Shown here: positions 1 to 9,082 of the stretch, in pieces
Numbering within the stretch: position 1 is the stretch's first letter
Layout of the letters: the number at the start of each line of letters is the position of its first letter
Made by a program: the position numbers and the translations under genes
The notes under the pieces: model-generated
Told to the model about the DNA's origin: nothing
The model's database searches: none
Seen by the model: the letters and a program-made list of their open reading frames with translations, nothing else
Assembly (NCBI RefSeq): GCF_030816195.1
Contig: NZ_JAUSXS010000001.1
Location: 3,619,501-3,683,500, forward strand
Reading direction: 5' to 3'
DNA length: 64,000 bases
Source: Pseudomonas sp. W4I3
GTDB lineage: Bacteria > Pseudomonadota > Gammaproteobacteria > Pseudomonadales > Pseudomonadaceae

Positions 1-291
1 CAGGGTGAGCGAGAAGGTTTCGTGACACTGGCCAGTGGCAAGGCCGGAGACGCTGAAAGCCTGCGCATCCGGGCCGACGCACGCCTGGTGGCGGCCAATC
101 TGAAGGCAGGCGAAAGTGCCGAGTACCGCCTCGACAGTGGACGACGTGCGTACCTGGTGCCCGCAACGGGGGTGATTGAAGTCAATGGTTTGCGTGCGCA
201 AGCGCGAGACGGTGTAGCGGTTGCCGATGAGCAGGTGCTGCGGGTGACGGCGATTGAAGACAGTGAGATTGTGCTGGTCGACCTGGCCTGA
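1..291 (+). CDS. pirin family protein (YhhW-like), C-terminal part
   Basis: The reading frame is open from base 1, so the gene starts to the left of the window and only about the last 96 codons are present. The sequence has the pattern of the C-terminal cupin barrel of pirin/quercetinase (YhhW) proteins: a 'DARLVAANL' strand, a 'GRRAYLVPATG' strand, then 'GVAVADEQ' and a terminal 'EIVLVDL'. The family binds a metal in the N-terminal cupin, which is not visible here, and some members oxidise quercetin. It runs convergently to pgm, with the REP doublet at 313-406 between them. The family call is fairly secure; the substrate is unknown. Confidence 0.8.
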   Translation, partial: QGEREGFVTLASGKAGDAESLRIRADARLVAANLKAGESAEYRLDSGRRAYLVPATGVIEVNGLRAQARDGVAVADEQVLRVTAIEDSEIVLVDLA

Positions 292-312
292 TCTCAAGCC
301 TTGCTGGTATTT

Positions 313-406
313 AATGTGGGAGGGGGCTTGCTCCCGATAGCGGTGGGTCAGTCAATGATGATATCGACTGAGCTACCGTCATCGGGAGCAAGCCCCCTCC
401 CACATT
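313..406. repeat. REP doublet (inverted REP pair)
   Basis: Two 26-bp arms (313-338 and 381-406) are perfect reverse complements, separated by 42 bp. The core 'GGGAGCAAGCCCCCTCCC' is typical of extragenic REP elements of fluorescent pseudomonads. It lies between two convergent genes, where it could also act as a bidirectional terminator. Confidence 0.85.
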
Positions 407-419
407 GGGTTTTGCGTTG

Positions 420-2063
420 TTACTCGGAGATGGCGCGGTCCACCAGTACTTGTGCTTCTTCTACCAACTGCTTGAGGTGATCTTCGCCAACAAAGCTCTC
501 GGCGTAGATCTTGTAGATGTCCTCGGTGCCCGATGGGCGCGCGGCGAACCAGCCGTTTTCGGTCATGACTTTCAAACCGCCGATCGCCTGATTGTTGCCT
601 GGCGCATGGCTGAGGATCTGCTGGATGCTTTCACCGGCCAGTTGGGTCGAGGTGACCTGCTCCGGCGACAGTTTGCCCAGCAGGGCTTTCTGCGCTGGCG
701 TAGCCCTGGCATCGACGCGGGTGGCAAAGGGCTCGCCCAGCGCGTCGGTCAGGCCGCGATAGATCTGGCTCGGGTCCTGGCCTTTGCGCGAGGTCATTTC
801 GGCGGCGAGCAAGGCTGGGATCAGACCGTCCTTGTCGGTGCTCCAGACCGTGCCGTCCTTGCGCAGGAACGAGGCGCCGGCACTTTCTTCGCCACCAAAG
901 CCCAGCGAGCCTTCGAACAAACCATCAGCAAACCATTTGAAGCCCACCGGCACTTCGTACAAACGACGCCCGATGCGCGCGGCAACGCGGTCGATCAAGC
1001 CACTGCTGACCACGGTTTTGCCCACCGCCGCATCGGCGCGCCAGTCGGGACGGTTCTGGAACAGGTAATCGATGGACACCGCCAGGTAGTTATTCGGCGC
1101 CAACAGCCCACCGGACGGGGTCACGATGCCATGACGGTCGTGGTCCGGGTCACAGGCAAACGCCACATCGAAGCGTTCCTTGAGGCCGATCAGCCCTTGC
1201 ATGGCGTAGCTGGATGACGGGTCCATGCGGATCTGGCCGTCCCAGTCGACGCTCATGAAGCGGAAGGTCGAGTCGACGTCAGTGTTGACCACGTCCAGGT
1301 TCAAGCGGTAGTGCTCGGCAATTGCCGACCAGTAGCGCACCCCTGCTCCACCCAGCGGGTCAACGCCCAGGCGCAAGCCGGCGCTGCGGATGGCATCCAT
1401 GTCGATCACATTGATCAGGTCGGCCACGTAGCTGTTGAGGTAATCGTGCCGGTGGGTGGTATCGGCCTTGAGCGCCTGGGCGTGAGTGATGCGCTTGACC
1501 CCGGCGAGCTTGTTGGCCAGCAGTTCGTTGGCCTTGGCTTCGATCCACTTGGTGACATGGGTGTCGGCAGGGCCGCCGTTGGGCGGGTTGTATTTGTAGC
1601 CGCCGCTTTGCGGTGGGTTGTGGGATGGCGTGATGACGATACCGTCGGCCAGTCCGCTGGTGCGGCCACGGTTATAGCAGATGATCGCGTGAGAAATCGC
1701 TGGCGTCGGCGTGTATTCATCGCCTTCGGCGAGCATCACATGCACACCATTGGCAGCGAGCACTTCCAGCGCACTGGCACCGGCCGGTGTTGACAGCGCG
1801 TGGGTGTCGAGGCCGACAAACAATGGGCCGTCGATGCCCTGGGCTTCGCGGTACAAGCAGATAGCCTGGCTGATCGCGAGCACGTGCCACTCGTTGAAGC
1901 TCAGTTCGAACGAGCTGCCACGGTGCCCGGAGGTACCAAACGCGACGCGCTGGGTAGAGATCGCTGCATCAGGCTGGCCGGTGTAATAGGCCGTGACCAG
2001 TCGCGGGATATCCACCAGCAACTGGGCTGGTGCCGGCTTGCCCGCAAAAGGACTGATAGTCAT
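420..2063 (-). CDS. pgm: phosphoglucomutase (alpha-D-glucose phosphate-specific)
   Basis: A 547-residue phosphohexomutase that interconverts glucose 1-phosphate and glucose 6-phosphate, feeding glycogen, trehalose and surface-sugar synthesis in the cytoplasm. All four family signatures are visible: the N-terminal 'GTSGHRGSS', the phosphoserine loop 'TPSHNPP' near residue 145, the metal-binding 'DPDHDRHG' near residue 305, the sugar-specificity loop '[10 protein letters not shown]' and the C-terminal phosphate loop '[10 protein letters not shown]'. Length is normal for bacterial Pgm. GAGG stands 8 nt before the ATG. It lies about 110 bp downstream of the MocR gene on the same strand, but nothing links the two functionally. 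Confidence 0.95.
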   Translation of the reverse strand: MTISPFAGKPAPAQLLVDIPRLVTAYYTGQPDAAISTQRVAFGTSGHRGSSFELSFNEWHVLAISQAICLYREAQGIDGPLFVGLDTHALSTPAGASALEVLAANGVHVMLAEGDEYTPTPAISHAIICYNRGRTSGLADGIVITPSHNPPQSGGYKYNPPNGGPADTHVTKWIEAKANELLANKLAGVKRITHAQALKADTTHRHDYLNSYVADLINVIDMDAIRSAGLRLGVDPLGGAGVRYWSAIAEHYRLNLDVVNTDVDSTFRFMSVDWDGQIRMDPSSSYAMQGLIGLKERFDVAFACDPDHDRHGIVTPSGGLLAPNNYLAVSIDYLFQNRPDWRADAAVGKTVVSSGLIDRVAARIGRRLYEVPVGFKWFADGLFEGSLGFGGEESAGASFLRKDGTVWSTDKDGLIPALLAAEMTSRKGQDPSQIYRGLTDALGEPFATRVDARATPAQKALLGKLSPEQVTSTQLAGESIQQILSHAPGNNQAIGGLKVMTENGWFAARPSGTEDIYKIYAESFVGEDHLKQLVEEAQVLVDRAISE

Positions 2064-2171
2064 GCATAAACCTCGAAAAAGATAAGGATTCGGAAAAATG
2101 ATAGTTTACGGTGACTTGGACTACTGCGCGACGGTATCGATCCAACAACCGATACAGAAATTTCATACGCT

Positions 2172-3575
2172 TCAGATCTGTGACTGTTGCAGCGCCTCGG
2201 CCAATGCATCCAGAGCAGTGTGCAGGTTCGGATGACCACTGAACGCATGACCGAGGCGCACCTGCTGGTGATGCAGACCGCTGAGGCTGAACAGCTCGCC
2301 GGGGGCGATCACCACGTGCTGCGTGACCATACGCTGGAACACGCGGCGCATATCCACCGCCGCCATCGACTGCAACCAGAAACTGGCACCGGCGACCGGC
2401 ATTCGGTAGCTCACCTGCCCCTCCAGATGGGCGTCCAGGCGCTGGCTCATGGCCTGCGCTTGCTCGCGCAGCCGTTGCTGGAGCGTCTGCACGTGCTGGT
2501 CAATCCGCCCGTTTTCGTACAAGCGAGCAATGGCGCGCTGACGAATCGACGATAACCGGAATGCGCGCAACGCAAATTGGCGTTGCAACTCACGGCTCAG
2601 TTGACGCGACAGTACAAAGCCAAAGGGTGCCTCAGGGCCCAGGGCCTTCTCGAACGAGGAGAACACGATCAGCCGTTCAGGGTTGACCATCTGTCGCAGG
2701 GCTGCGGGGGACGGTACGAAGCTCAATTCGCCATAGGTGTCGTTCTCCAGCAACCAGCAGCCGAATCGGTCCAGTAGCTGCGCCACCTGCAATCGTTCCT
2801 GAACCGACAGTACGTTGCCCGATGGCATGCTCACCACCGATGACAGCAGCACCAGATGCACCGGCTCATGGCTGAGCAGGTGTTCAAAGGTACCCAAGTC
2901 GAAGCGGCCATCGGCGTGCCAGGGCAACTCGATAACGCGCACGCCGGCGCCCTGCAACAGGCGCAGGACCAGGTAATCGCAGGGTGATTCGGTCACGACC
3001 ACCGTGCCCTTGAGGCCCAGCACGTCAATCAGGATCTCCAGGACACCGCGCAAGTCGGCGCCGATATACACCTCATCCGCCTGCCAGCAACGTGTGGGGG
3101 ACGAGGTGTAACGTGCCGCCAGCGCCGCGCGCAGTTCCCAGACGCCAGAGGGTTGCGAGTGGGTTTGCAAGTGATGGGGGTGCCGGCGGATCAGTTGGCG
3201 CTCCAGCGTAAGCAATGCGCCATCCAGTGAGCCGAGCAGCGCCGGTTCATCGCCACTGAGCACCACCATGGCCGGACGCCGCGCGGCCGCATAAAGGCGC
3301 TCAAGCAAGTCCCCACTTGTCAGCATTTGCGCGTTGGCGGCCACGGGCCAGGCAAAGTAGCCGGACTTGGCCACTGAGTAGATCCGCCCCTCTTTTTCCA
3401 ATATCGAGTAAGCGTACTGAATCGTCGAGATCGACACCTTCAAGCGAGTCGACAGCTGCCGCAGCGAAGGCAGCTTTACCGGCTTTTCAAGGCTGACTTC
3501 GTCGATCAGGTTGATCATGTAGCGGTACACCGCCTGGTAGGCAAAGTCCGCTTGCCGCTCCCCTCGCAGTTTCAT
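2172..3575 (-). CDS. MocR-type regulator: GntR winged helix fused to aminotransferase-like domain
   Basis: 467 residues. Residues about 10-75 form a GntR winged helix ('KLPSLRQLSTRLKVSISTIQ', then 'LEKEGRIYSVAKSGYF'). The rest is a fold-type I aminotransferase-like domain. The usual PLP-binding lysine region is recognisable as 'SSFEKALG', so cofactor binding is plausible. MocR/PdxR proteins sense PLP or amino compounds and usually control an adjacent gene. The nearest candidate is the unrecognised gene 36 bp upstream on the same strand, likely co-transcribed. The effector cannot be read from sequence. Confidence 0.85.
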   Translation of the reverse strand: MKLRGERQADFAYQAVYRYMINLIDEVSLEKPVKLPSLRQLSTRLKVSISTIQYAYSILEKEGRIYSVAKSGYFAWPVAANAQMLTSGDLLERLYAAARRPAMVVLSGDEPALLGSLDGALLTLERQLIRRHPHHLQTHSQPSGVWELRAALAARYTSSPTRCWQADEVYIGADLRGVLEILIDVLGLKGTVVVTESPCDYLVLRLLQGAGVRVIELPWHADGRFDLGTFEHLLSHEPVHLVLLSSVVSMPSGNVLSVQERLQVAQLLDRFGCWLLENDTYGELSFVPSPAALRQMVNPERLIVFSSFEKALGPEAPFGFVLSRQLSRELQRQFALRAFRLSSIRQRAIARLYENGRIDQHVQTLQQRLREQAQAMSQRLDAHLEGQVSYRMPVAGASFWLQSMAAVDMRRVFQRMVTQHVVIAPGELFSLSGLHHQQVRLGHAFSGHPNLHTALDALAEALQQSQI

Positions 3576-3611
3576 GAACGTCCACCCGGTGTTGCACGTA
3601 CAGGCACGCCG

Positions 3612-5036
3612 TCAACGTCCCGACAATTGCGCGATTTGCGCTTGCGCCCGCACCCCGTGCTGTTTGCGCGCCTGGCTGCCACGGCTCGTCTGCTGCACGC
3701 GCTTGCGGTACAGGTGCTGCAGCAGGGGCAATGGCAAGCCGCTGGTGTCGATCAGCCACTGCTGCAACATGTCCGCGACTGGCTTACCCTGCAGCGCCTT
3801 GTGCAATTCGGGAAGCCCCACCAGCATGCCAGGGTGGCATTGACGCAGGTAACCCTCCAGGCGCTCGCCATGATGGATGAAGGGTGAAAACAGCAGGCAA
3901 GTCAGCTGGCCCTCGTCCAGGCCGAAGAACTCCTGGGCGTAGGTCGTCGACAACACGCGCCCATCATTGCCGCCCATCTCATCGATCAGGGCGCTTGGGA
4001 TTTGTCGGCGGCCCATTACGTCCCTCGCCTGCCGCACGAATGCCTGGACGCCTTCCTCATAGGACAGCTCACGCAGGCATTGGGCCTGTAACCCATGCAG
4101 GTGCGCCATGAGCAACGGGTTGGGGTAGTCTGGATGACTGAAGTGAAAGTCGAACGGGTCCGGTTTGTGCGCTAGAAACTCGGTAAGCAGCGCTGCCGAG
4201 GTGACGTCGACCTCGTCAAGCAGATCAGCAACCCCGATATAAGCCAGATGGCGATGTGCGCCCCGCCCTAGCCGCTCGGCCTCCACGTATTGCTCGCCAT
4301 AAAGGTCGCGGTAGCAACCAGTGCTCCACTCTTCCATGCGTGCAAACAACATATTGAGCGACGCTGGCCGGCGCGGCGCAACCATGACGCCCGCGTCCAG
4401 GGCCGAGCGCTTGAGCCAGGCCAGGTACTGGCTTTGTTTGCGCGCAGAGTCGCCGCTGACCATGGCATGTACGCCGCCGTTCCACGTGCTCACACGCTGG
4501 TAAAAGTCGCCCAGGGCCAGGTAAGTGTCGTTGCACAGCGTTGCACGGACATCGCCGGAAGTCAGGTGCCCGATCATCAGCATATTGCGCTGGCTCACCT
4601 CACGACCGACGCTGGAGGCCGGCCGCTGGTGGTTGAAAGGTTGCACCTCCTGATTCTCGACCATCAAGAGTTCCACACGAGGGTCATCGTGGAAAAACAG
4701 CGCGTTGTAGCCTTCGTTCAGGCTGGCGAGTGTCGCCTGGGTCATTCCTGCATGCCGCAGAGTCGCGACCCGCAGGTGAAAGGTCTTGGGCGCACGGCCT
4801 GCGATGCTTAACTGCGCCGCGCGCAGCAGTGCCAGGGTATAACTGCTGACCTCGCCGCCACCGTGGGCGATCAGGACTTTATAGTTACCCACTTGTTCCA
4901 TGCCGCCTGCGGCCACCACGATTCGCTGGATCAACAATTGAAGTGCAGTCCGTTCGGCGCGAGTGAAGTGCCCCATCAACCGTTGCAGAACTTGCTGATA
5001 AACATAGTTCATGGCTTGTTCGTGAATTGCGCTCAT
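3612..5036 (-). CDS. hypothetical protein, 474 aa, upstream of MocR regulator
   Basis: I do not recognise this family. The protein is soluble-looking, without a signal peptide or membrane segment. An early stretch 'YKVLIAHGGGEVSSYTLALLRA' resembles a nucleotide- or ligand-binding beta-loop-alpha, and a basic C-terminal tail (about residues 445-474) may bind nucleic acid. Other landmarks are 'FFHDDPRVELLMVEN' and 'FSPFIHHGERLEGYL'. Codon use looks native. It lies 36 bp upstream of the MocR gene on the same strand, so the two probably form a transcription unit. Just before the start, TTGAAA-N6-TTTCAA (5053-5070) could be an operator. Confidence 0.6.
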   Translation of the reverse strand: MSAIHEQAMNYVYQQVLQRLMGHFTRAERTALQLLIQRIVVAAGGMEQVGNYKVLIAHGGGEVSSYTLALLRAAQLSIAGRAPKTFHLRVATLRHAGMTQATLASLNEGYNALFFHDDPRVELLMVENQEVQPFNHQRPASSVGREVSQRNMLMIGHLTSGDVRATLCNDTYLALGDFYQRVSTWNGGVHAMVSGDSARKQSQYLAWLKRSALDAGVMVAPRRPASLNMLFARMEEWSTGCYRDLYGEQYVEAERLGRGAHRHLAYIGVADLLDEVDVTSAALLTEFLAHKPDPFDFHFSHPDYPNPLLMAHLHGLQAQCLRELSYEEGVQAFVRQARDVMGRRQIPSALIDEMGGNDGRVLSTTYAQEFFGLDEGQLTCLLFSPFIHHGERLEGYLRQCHPGMLVGLPELHKALQGKPVADMLQQWLIDTSGLPLPLLQHLYRKRVQQTSRGSQARKQHGVRAQAQIAQLSGR

Positions 5037-5737
5037 TGTTCTACTACCTGAGTTGAAATATCTGTTTCAAGCAACTCTTTGACGTCGTTGCCTGACCCAT
5101 TACATCGATGGGTTTGTCTTCCGCTGTAGAGCGCAAGGATGATTAAACATTAGCACCTTGCAATAAAATGACTGGAGCGGGCATCCGAGCGCCTAGCGAC
5201 CCAACCCTCGTACAGACGCGCCAATCCGCGGCCACCGGAGGCCATGCCGCAAGCCCTAGGAATGTTCCGACAACTTCCTACAGCGCGCTAACTCATTAAC
5301 TAGCGAAAAATCCGACAAATATTAAATCACCCACTTAATGCGACCTCCTGCATGAAGACGCGGTGTCCTGACTATTCTTCGGCGGACAGGGTGTCGCCTC
5401 ATTAGTTTGTCGATGTTAGAAAGTTTTGTCGGGCAGCTAATCATTGCTCAATCCTTGAGATGACGGTTAAGCCACAATTATCGGCACTCAAATAATGATT
5501 AATAGATACAGAACAGCGCAGGAAAGCAGTTCAGATGATCCCCGGCACAAACTTCGGTCACGACCACACACCAGCGCCGCGCTGGATTTCAGGGCGGCGT
5601 AGGGGCCAAAGGTATGGTTTGCGGGGCGCAGCGCCCTCGGAGCGGCTCAACCCTGGGGTGGGTTAAGCCCTGACAAATGGCGCATCTGCTGCATCTGCGC
5701 AGACGCTGGAGTATGCATTTGCGAATACTCCTACAGC
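5037..5737. other. 700-bp non-coding interval
   Basis: I see no convincing gene on either strand. The part next to the 474-codon gene is AT-richer and should hold its promoter, including the 6-bp-arm palindrome at 5053-5070. The distal part is GC-rich and can form hairpins, for example GGCTCAACCC / GGGTTAAGCC near 5643-5669 with one mismatch. A short inverted repeat (GGAGTAT / ATACTCC, 5708-5731) sits just past the mexS stop and may end that transcript. Confidence 0.4.
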
Positions 5738-6760
5738 TCAAACAGCTTCAACCTGCAACGCAACTCGTTCGCGGCAAGGGCATTCGTCCATATAGCGGTG
5801 CGCTTCGACGAATTGACTGAATGGAAACACCGTGGTTTTCAGCGGCACCAGTACCCGGTCGGCAGTCAGTTGGTTGATATCCCGCAAGGCGCGCTGCAAT
5901 GCGACCTGGTCCTGGATGATGCCCAACTCCGGCTTACCGGTGAAGTTGCCGATGCAATGCACGAAAAACTGAATATTCTTCTGGAAGGCAGCGCAGGCCG
6001 GGAACGGTGTCTGGTTACCGCCTTGCAGGCCGTACAACACCAGGCTGCCACGTGGCGCCAGCACATCACCGAGCAGTGACATCTGCGGCCCGCCCAGGCC
6101 GTCGAACACCACATCAACGCCGCGATTATCGGTGATTTTGTTGATTTGCATGAGCAGGTCCTGCTCTTCGGTAACGATGACTTTTTCCGCGCCGAGAGAC
6201 AGCAGGTAATCCCGCTCCGCACTGTCCTTGGTCGCCGCGATCACCCGCACACCCAAGGCTTTGCCCAGCTGCACGAACGACGGCCCGGCACAGTGGCTGG
6301 CATCGGTCACCAAGGCAAACTGCCCCGGTTTGACCCGCGCCAGGTCCATGTAGGCAAAGTAGGCAATCAACAGCGGCGTGTAGTGCACGCTCGCTTCAAT
6401 CGGGCTCAAGACGTCCGGGTAACGGGTCAGGGCCGAACGGGGCAGGACGATTTGCTCGCCGTACACCGGGTAGTCATTGGGGCTTTCGGCGGGAAAACTG
6501 GCGACCTTATCGCCCACCGCCAAGTCGTCCACGCCATCGCCCAAGGCAACCACCACACCGGCCATTTCATGACCAAGGCCCGACGGCAGGCGTGCATGGG
6601 ACGACGCCAGGTTCTGGCGCCACAGGATGTCGTACCAGCTGATACCAATCGCGTCGACACGCACCTGCACTTCGCCCGGTGCGGGCTGCGCGGCTGCATG
6701 CTCTTCGCATTTGAGCACCTCGGCCGGACCAAACTTGTGAAAACGAATCGTGCGGGACAT
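5738..6760 (-). CDS. mexS: MexS-like zinc-independent quinone oxidoreductase/alcohol dehydrogenase
   Basis: A 340-residue medium-chain dehydrogenase/reductase. It begins 'MSRTIRFHKFGPAEVLK' and has 'GLGHEMAGVV', a cofactor-binding region around 'ALVTDASHCAGPSF' and 'VVFDGLGG', with an otherwise normal MDR layout. In P. aeruginosa MexS is an NADPH-dependent oxidoreductase whose loss activates MexT and the MexEF-OprN pump, probably through accumulating electrophiles. I chose the ATG at 6758-6760 because GAGG lies upstream at good spacing; a longer in-frame start at 6835 has no such support. It is divergent from the mexT-like gene, the same arrangement as in P. aeruginosa. The identity rests on remembered similarity plus context. 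Confidence 0.8.
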   Translation of the reverse strand: MSRTIRFHKFGPAEVLKCEEHAAAQPAPGEVQVRVDAIGISWYDILWRQNLASSHARLPSGLGHEMAGVVVALGDGVDDLAVGDKVASFPAESPNDYPVYGEQIVLPRSALTRYPDVLSPIEASVHYTPLLIAYFAYMDLARVKPGQFALVTDASHCAGPSFVQLGKALGVRVIAATKDSAERDYLLSLGAEKVIVTEEQDLLMQINKITDNRGVDVVFDGLGGPQMSLLGDVLAPRGSLVLYGLQGGNQTPFPACAAFQKNIQFFVHCIGNFTGKPELGIIQDQVALQRALRDINQLTADRVLVPLKTTVFPFSQFVEAHRYMDECPCRERVALQVEAV

Positions 6761-7029
6761 CGCAAACCTCGTCAAAGTAACCTCTAATGCCATGAACTCT
6801 ATCTGGGCTTTCCCGCTAAGACCACCGGTCGCCATTAATAGTCGACATGCCTGTCATTGATTCCGCTTCTGAGGAATAGACCTCAGCTTGCGTAGGAAAA
6901 CTCAATTATCCGGTGCAGAGTACCAGCCTTTCCCCGTAAGATTCATGCCGGTCATGCTTCTGAACGGAGCCTTGGAGGTTCTTGATATGACCGCTCTCGT
7001 CAAGTTCGCTGACTCTTCCAGGACACAAG

Positions 7030-7944
7030 ATGAACCGTAACGACCTGCGTCGTGTCGACCTAAACCTCTTGATCGTATTCGAAACCCTGATGCATGAGCG
7101 CAGCGTGACCCGCGCCGCCGAGAAGCTGTTTCTCGGCCAGCCGGCCATCAGCGCCGCCTTGTCACGTCTGCGCGGGCTGTTCGACGACCCGCTGTTCGTA
7201 CGCACCGGGCGCAGCATGGAACCGTCGGCACGCGCCGTGGAAATCTTTGCCCTGCTCTCCCCGGCCCTGGACTCGATCTCCACCGCCGTCAGCCGCGCCG
7301 CCGAATTCGATCCCGCCACCAGCACCGCAGTCTTCCGCATCGGCCTGTCCGACGACGTGGAATTCGCCTTGCTGCCGCAATTGCTCAAACGCCTGCGCGC
7401 CGAAGCCCCCGGCATCGTGCTGGTGGTGCGTCGCGTCAACTACATCCTGATGCCCGGCTTGTTGGCCTCAGGCGAAATCTCCATCGGCGTCAGCTACACC
7501 GCCGACCTGCCGGCCAACGCCAAGCGCAAAGTACTGCGCCGCAGCCTGCCGAAACTGCTGCGCGCCGACAGCGTGCCGGGCTCATTGAGCCTGGACGACT
7601 TCTGTTCCCGCCCGCACGCCCTGGTGTCCTTTGCCGGTGACCTGAGCGGGTTTATCGATGAAGAGCTGGAAAAACTCGACCGCAAACGCCACGTGGTGCT
7701 GGCCGTTCCGCAGTTCAATGGCCTTGGAACGCTGCTGGCCGGCACCGATATCCTCGCCACCGTGCCGGATTACGCGGCTGAAGCGCTGACATCAGCCGGT
7801 GGCTTGCGAGCGGAAGACCCGCCGCTGCCGGTGCGTTCGTTTGAGCTGCATATGGCGTGGCGTGGGTCGCAGGATAATGACCCGGGGGAGCGGTGGTTGA
7901 GGTCGCGGATTCAGATGTTTTTTGGCGACCCTGAGAGTCTTTAG
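7030..7944 (+). CDS. mexT: MexT-like LysR-family activator
   Basis: A 304-residue LysR regulator. The helix-turn-helix lies at residues about 10-68 ('RRVDLNLLIVFETLMHERSV', then 'LFLGQPAISAALSRLRGLF'), followed by a two-lobe effector domain. The start 'MNRNDLRRVDLNLL', the segment 'VPQFNGLGTLLAGTD' and the tail 'ERWLRSRIQMFFGDP' match what I remember of P. aeruginosa MexT, the activator of mexEF-oprN. The frame is intact, without the inactivating insertion common in some P. aeruginosa strains. The expected target operon is not next door but at 51.4-57.3 kb. A decayed mobile-element end begins less than 100 bp downstream. Confidence 0.85.
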   Translation: MNRNDLRRVDLNLLIVFETLMHERSVTRAAEKLFLGQPAISAALSRLRGLFDDPLFVRTGRSMEPSARAVEIFALLSPALDSISTAVSRAAEFDPATSTAVFRIGLSDDVEFALLPQLLKRLRAEAPGIVLVVRRVNYILMPGLLASGEISIGVSYTADLPANAKRKVLRRSLPKLLRADSVPGSLSLDDFCSRPHALVSFAGDLSGFIDEELEKLDRKRHVVLAVPQFNGLGTLLAGTDILATVPDYAAEALTSAGGLRAEDPPLPVRSFELHMAWRGSQDNDPGERWLRSRIQMFFGDPESL

Positions 7945-8030
7945 GCGTCGTCGGGTGGGCTGTTTAGCTGATCATTTCTGCCTTTCCACAAACCATGCAG
8001 TTCCATTCACTTCCGGTAGATTGCTACATT

Positions 8031-8049
8031 GGGGGCACATCTGAGGGCA
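8031..8049 (+). repeat. GGGGGCA-N5-GAGGGCA motif, copy 1
   Basis: The sequence is GGGGGCA, spacer catct, GAGGGCA: two 7-bp words spaced 12 bp start to start. The same layout recurs at 8743-8761 and 17557-17575. Tandem G-rich words like this are often found near integrase genes of Pseudomonas islands, where they could be integrase arm-binding or attachment sequences; that role is inferred. Confidence 0.5.
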
Positions 8050-8464
8050 TACGTTGGATGGTTTGAAAAGGATGCCCCCAGCCTGAGGTCCAACAGTTCC
8101 CTTCTAGAAAAGTCACCCGTTGTTGTTCCCACACACCGCGGGGTAAAGGTAGGCCGATGAGATGCTCTCATCTGCCCAAGTGCGTGAGCAACCGAGTGAT
8201 ACCTCCTGTGCAATTAATATTTCAAGTGTAAGTCGCCAAGCTGAATTCAGGTATTGCTCCGACGCTTTTCAAAACGCTGCCAAAAGTCGGCTGCTCACTC
8301 CAGAGGGCCAGCAGGCTTTACCAGACCTCTAGTTGGACAAAGGCTGCTAACGGTAAAGAGCAAAAATTCAGTAGGCGCAGCTCCTTGTCTGCCTTGCTGC
8401 GATATCTGACACACAGGCAGTCGTGGTCTGACAGCCGCTCTCAGCAATTTTCCGTCGTACGTGA

Positions 8465-8689
8465 ATGGTTGCTTTCGGTTACCTGATGAATCACTGCGAA
8501 AACTGCGGAGCCAAGCTCGGCGACTTCTTCATGCACAGCGAACCTGGTGGTGCTTTCTTCCCGACCTCACTACAAGAGGCTCAGCGGATGACGCTCATCA
8601 GAATCAACGAGCGGTTCGACGCCAACTGCAGCGTCGGCTTTGCATCCGAAGATTTTTTCGACTGGATTCCGGTTCGCGAACAACCCTAA
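8465..8689 (+). pseudogene. zinc-ribbon protein fragment
   Basis: A 74-codon frame containing a CxxC knuckle ('NHCENCGAKLGDFFMHSEPG') followed by 'FFPTSLQEAQRMTLIRI' and 'ASEDFFDWIP'. It reads like the C-terminal half of a larger protein, because the motif-rich part starts almost at the ATG and an in-frame stop lies directly upstream. Without the N-terminal part I take it as a remnant. It is flanked by mobile-element debris. The alternative is a short functional zinc-ribbon protein. Confidence 0.45.
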
Positions 8690-8742
8690 TTGCCCTATCC
8701 AATCCAGGACTGTCTGAGAACCTCAGGGGATTCCACGACTCC

Positions 8743-8761
8743 TGGGGCATAATTGAGGGCA
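8743..8761 (+). repeat. GGGGGCA-N5-GAGGGCA motif, copy 2
   Basis: tGGGGCA, spacer taatt, GAGGGCA. It has one mismatch from copy 1 and the same 12-bp period. It lies about 60-80 bp before the integrase remnant, the usual place for integrase-associated sites. Confidence 0.5.
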
Positions 8762-8821
8762 AATTTCGGTTCCTTAAAAAGGGTGCCTCCACCGATACCC
8801 CCAGATAACGCGGTTGTTTTC

Positions 8822-8953
8822 AAACGAAAACTCAGAGATGCCTTGATCCGCTCGCTGACCGAACCAGGCAAACACGCCGATGGCCAAGTCCCTGGTCTCT
8901 ACTTGAAGGTAAGGGCGTCGAGCAAGGTCGGCAAATCCCCTTCCAAGTGCTGA
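8822..8953 (+). pseudogene. tyrosine integrase, N-terminal remnant
   Basis: About 43 codons read 'KLRDALIRSLTEPGKHADG' followed by 'VPGLYLKVRASSKVGKS'. This is the typical start of the arm-type DNA-binding domain of P4-like phage/island integrases, which normally run about 400 residues. The frame stops at 8953 and no catalytic domain (R...H-x-x-R...Y) follows, so this is a truncated relic. It marks the left side of the accessory mosaic. Confidence 0.6.
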
Positions 8954-9082
8954 CGCCTGAAGTGTTGGCTACATGGCAAAGAAAACCGCTTCTCCCCAGG
9001 GCTGGGTTCAAGCGCACGTTAAATATATTACCGAGCAGCCGCCACGGAAGCCGCTCGCTGAGCTCCTGAATGCATTCGTCGA

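Larger units (their letters stand above)
7945..9082. other. decayed mobile-element end / mosaic junction
   Basis: About 1.1 kb without an intact gene. It holds two copies of GGGGGCA-type motifs (8031-8049, 8743-8761), an inverted TGCCCCC (about 8072-8078), a C-terminal fragment of a zinc-ribbon protein (8465-8689) and the N-terminal remnant of a tyrosine integrase (8822-8953). The segment 8090-8460 shows nothing I can name. The overall picture is the eroded end of an integrated element lying just after mexT. Confidence 0.6.

Noticed and set aside
8007..8213. 68-codon minus-strand frame after mexT
   Set aside because: It reads through the GGGGGCA motifs and has no domain pattern; more likely part of the mobile-element end.
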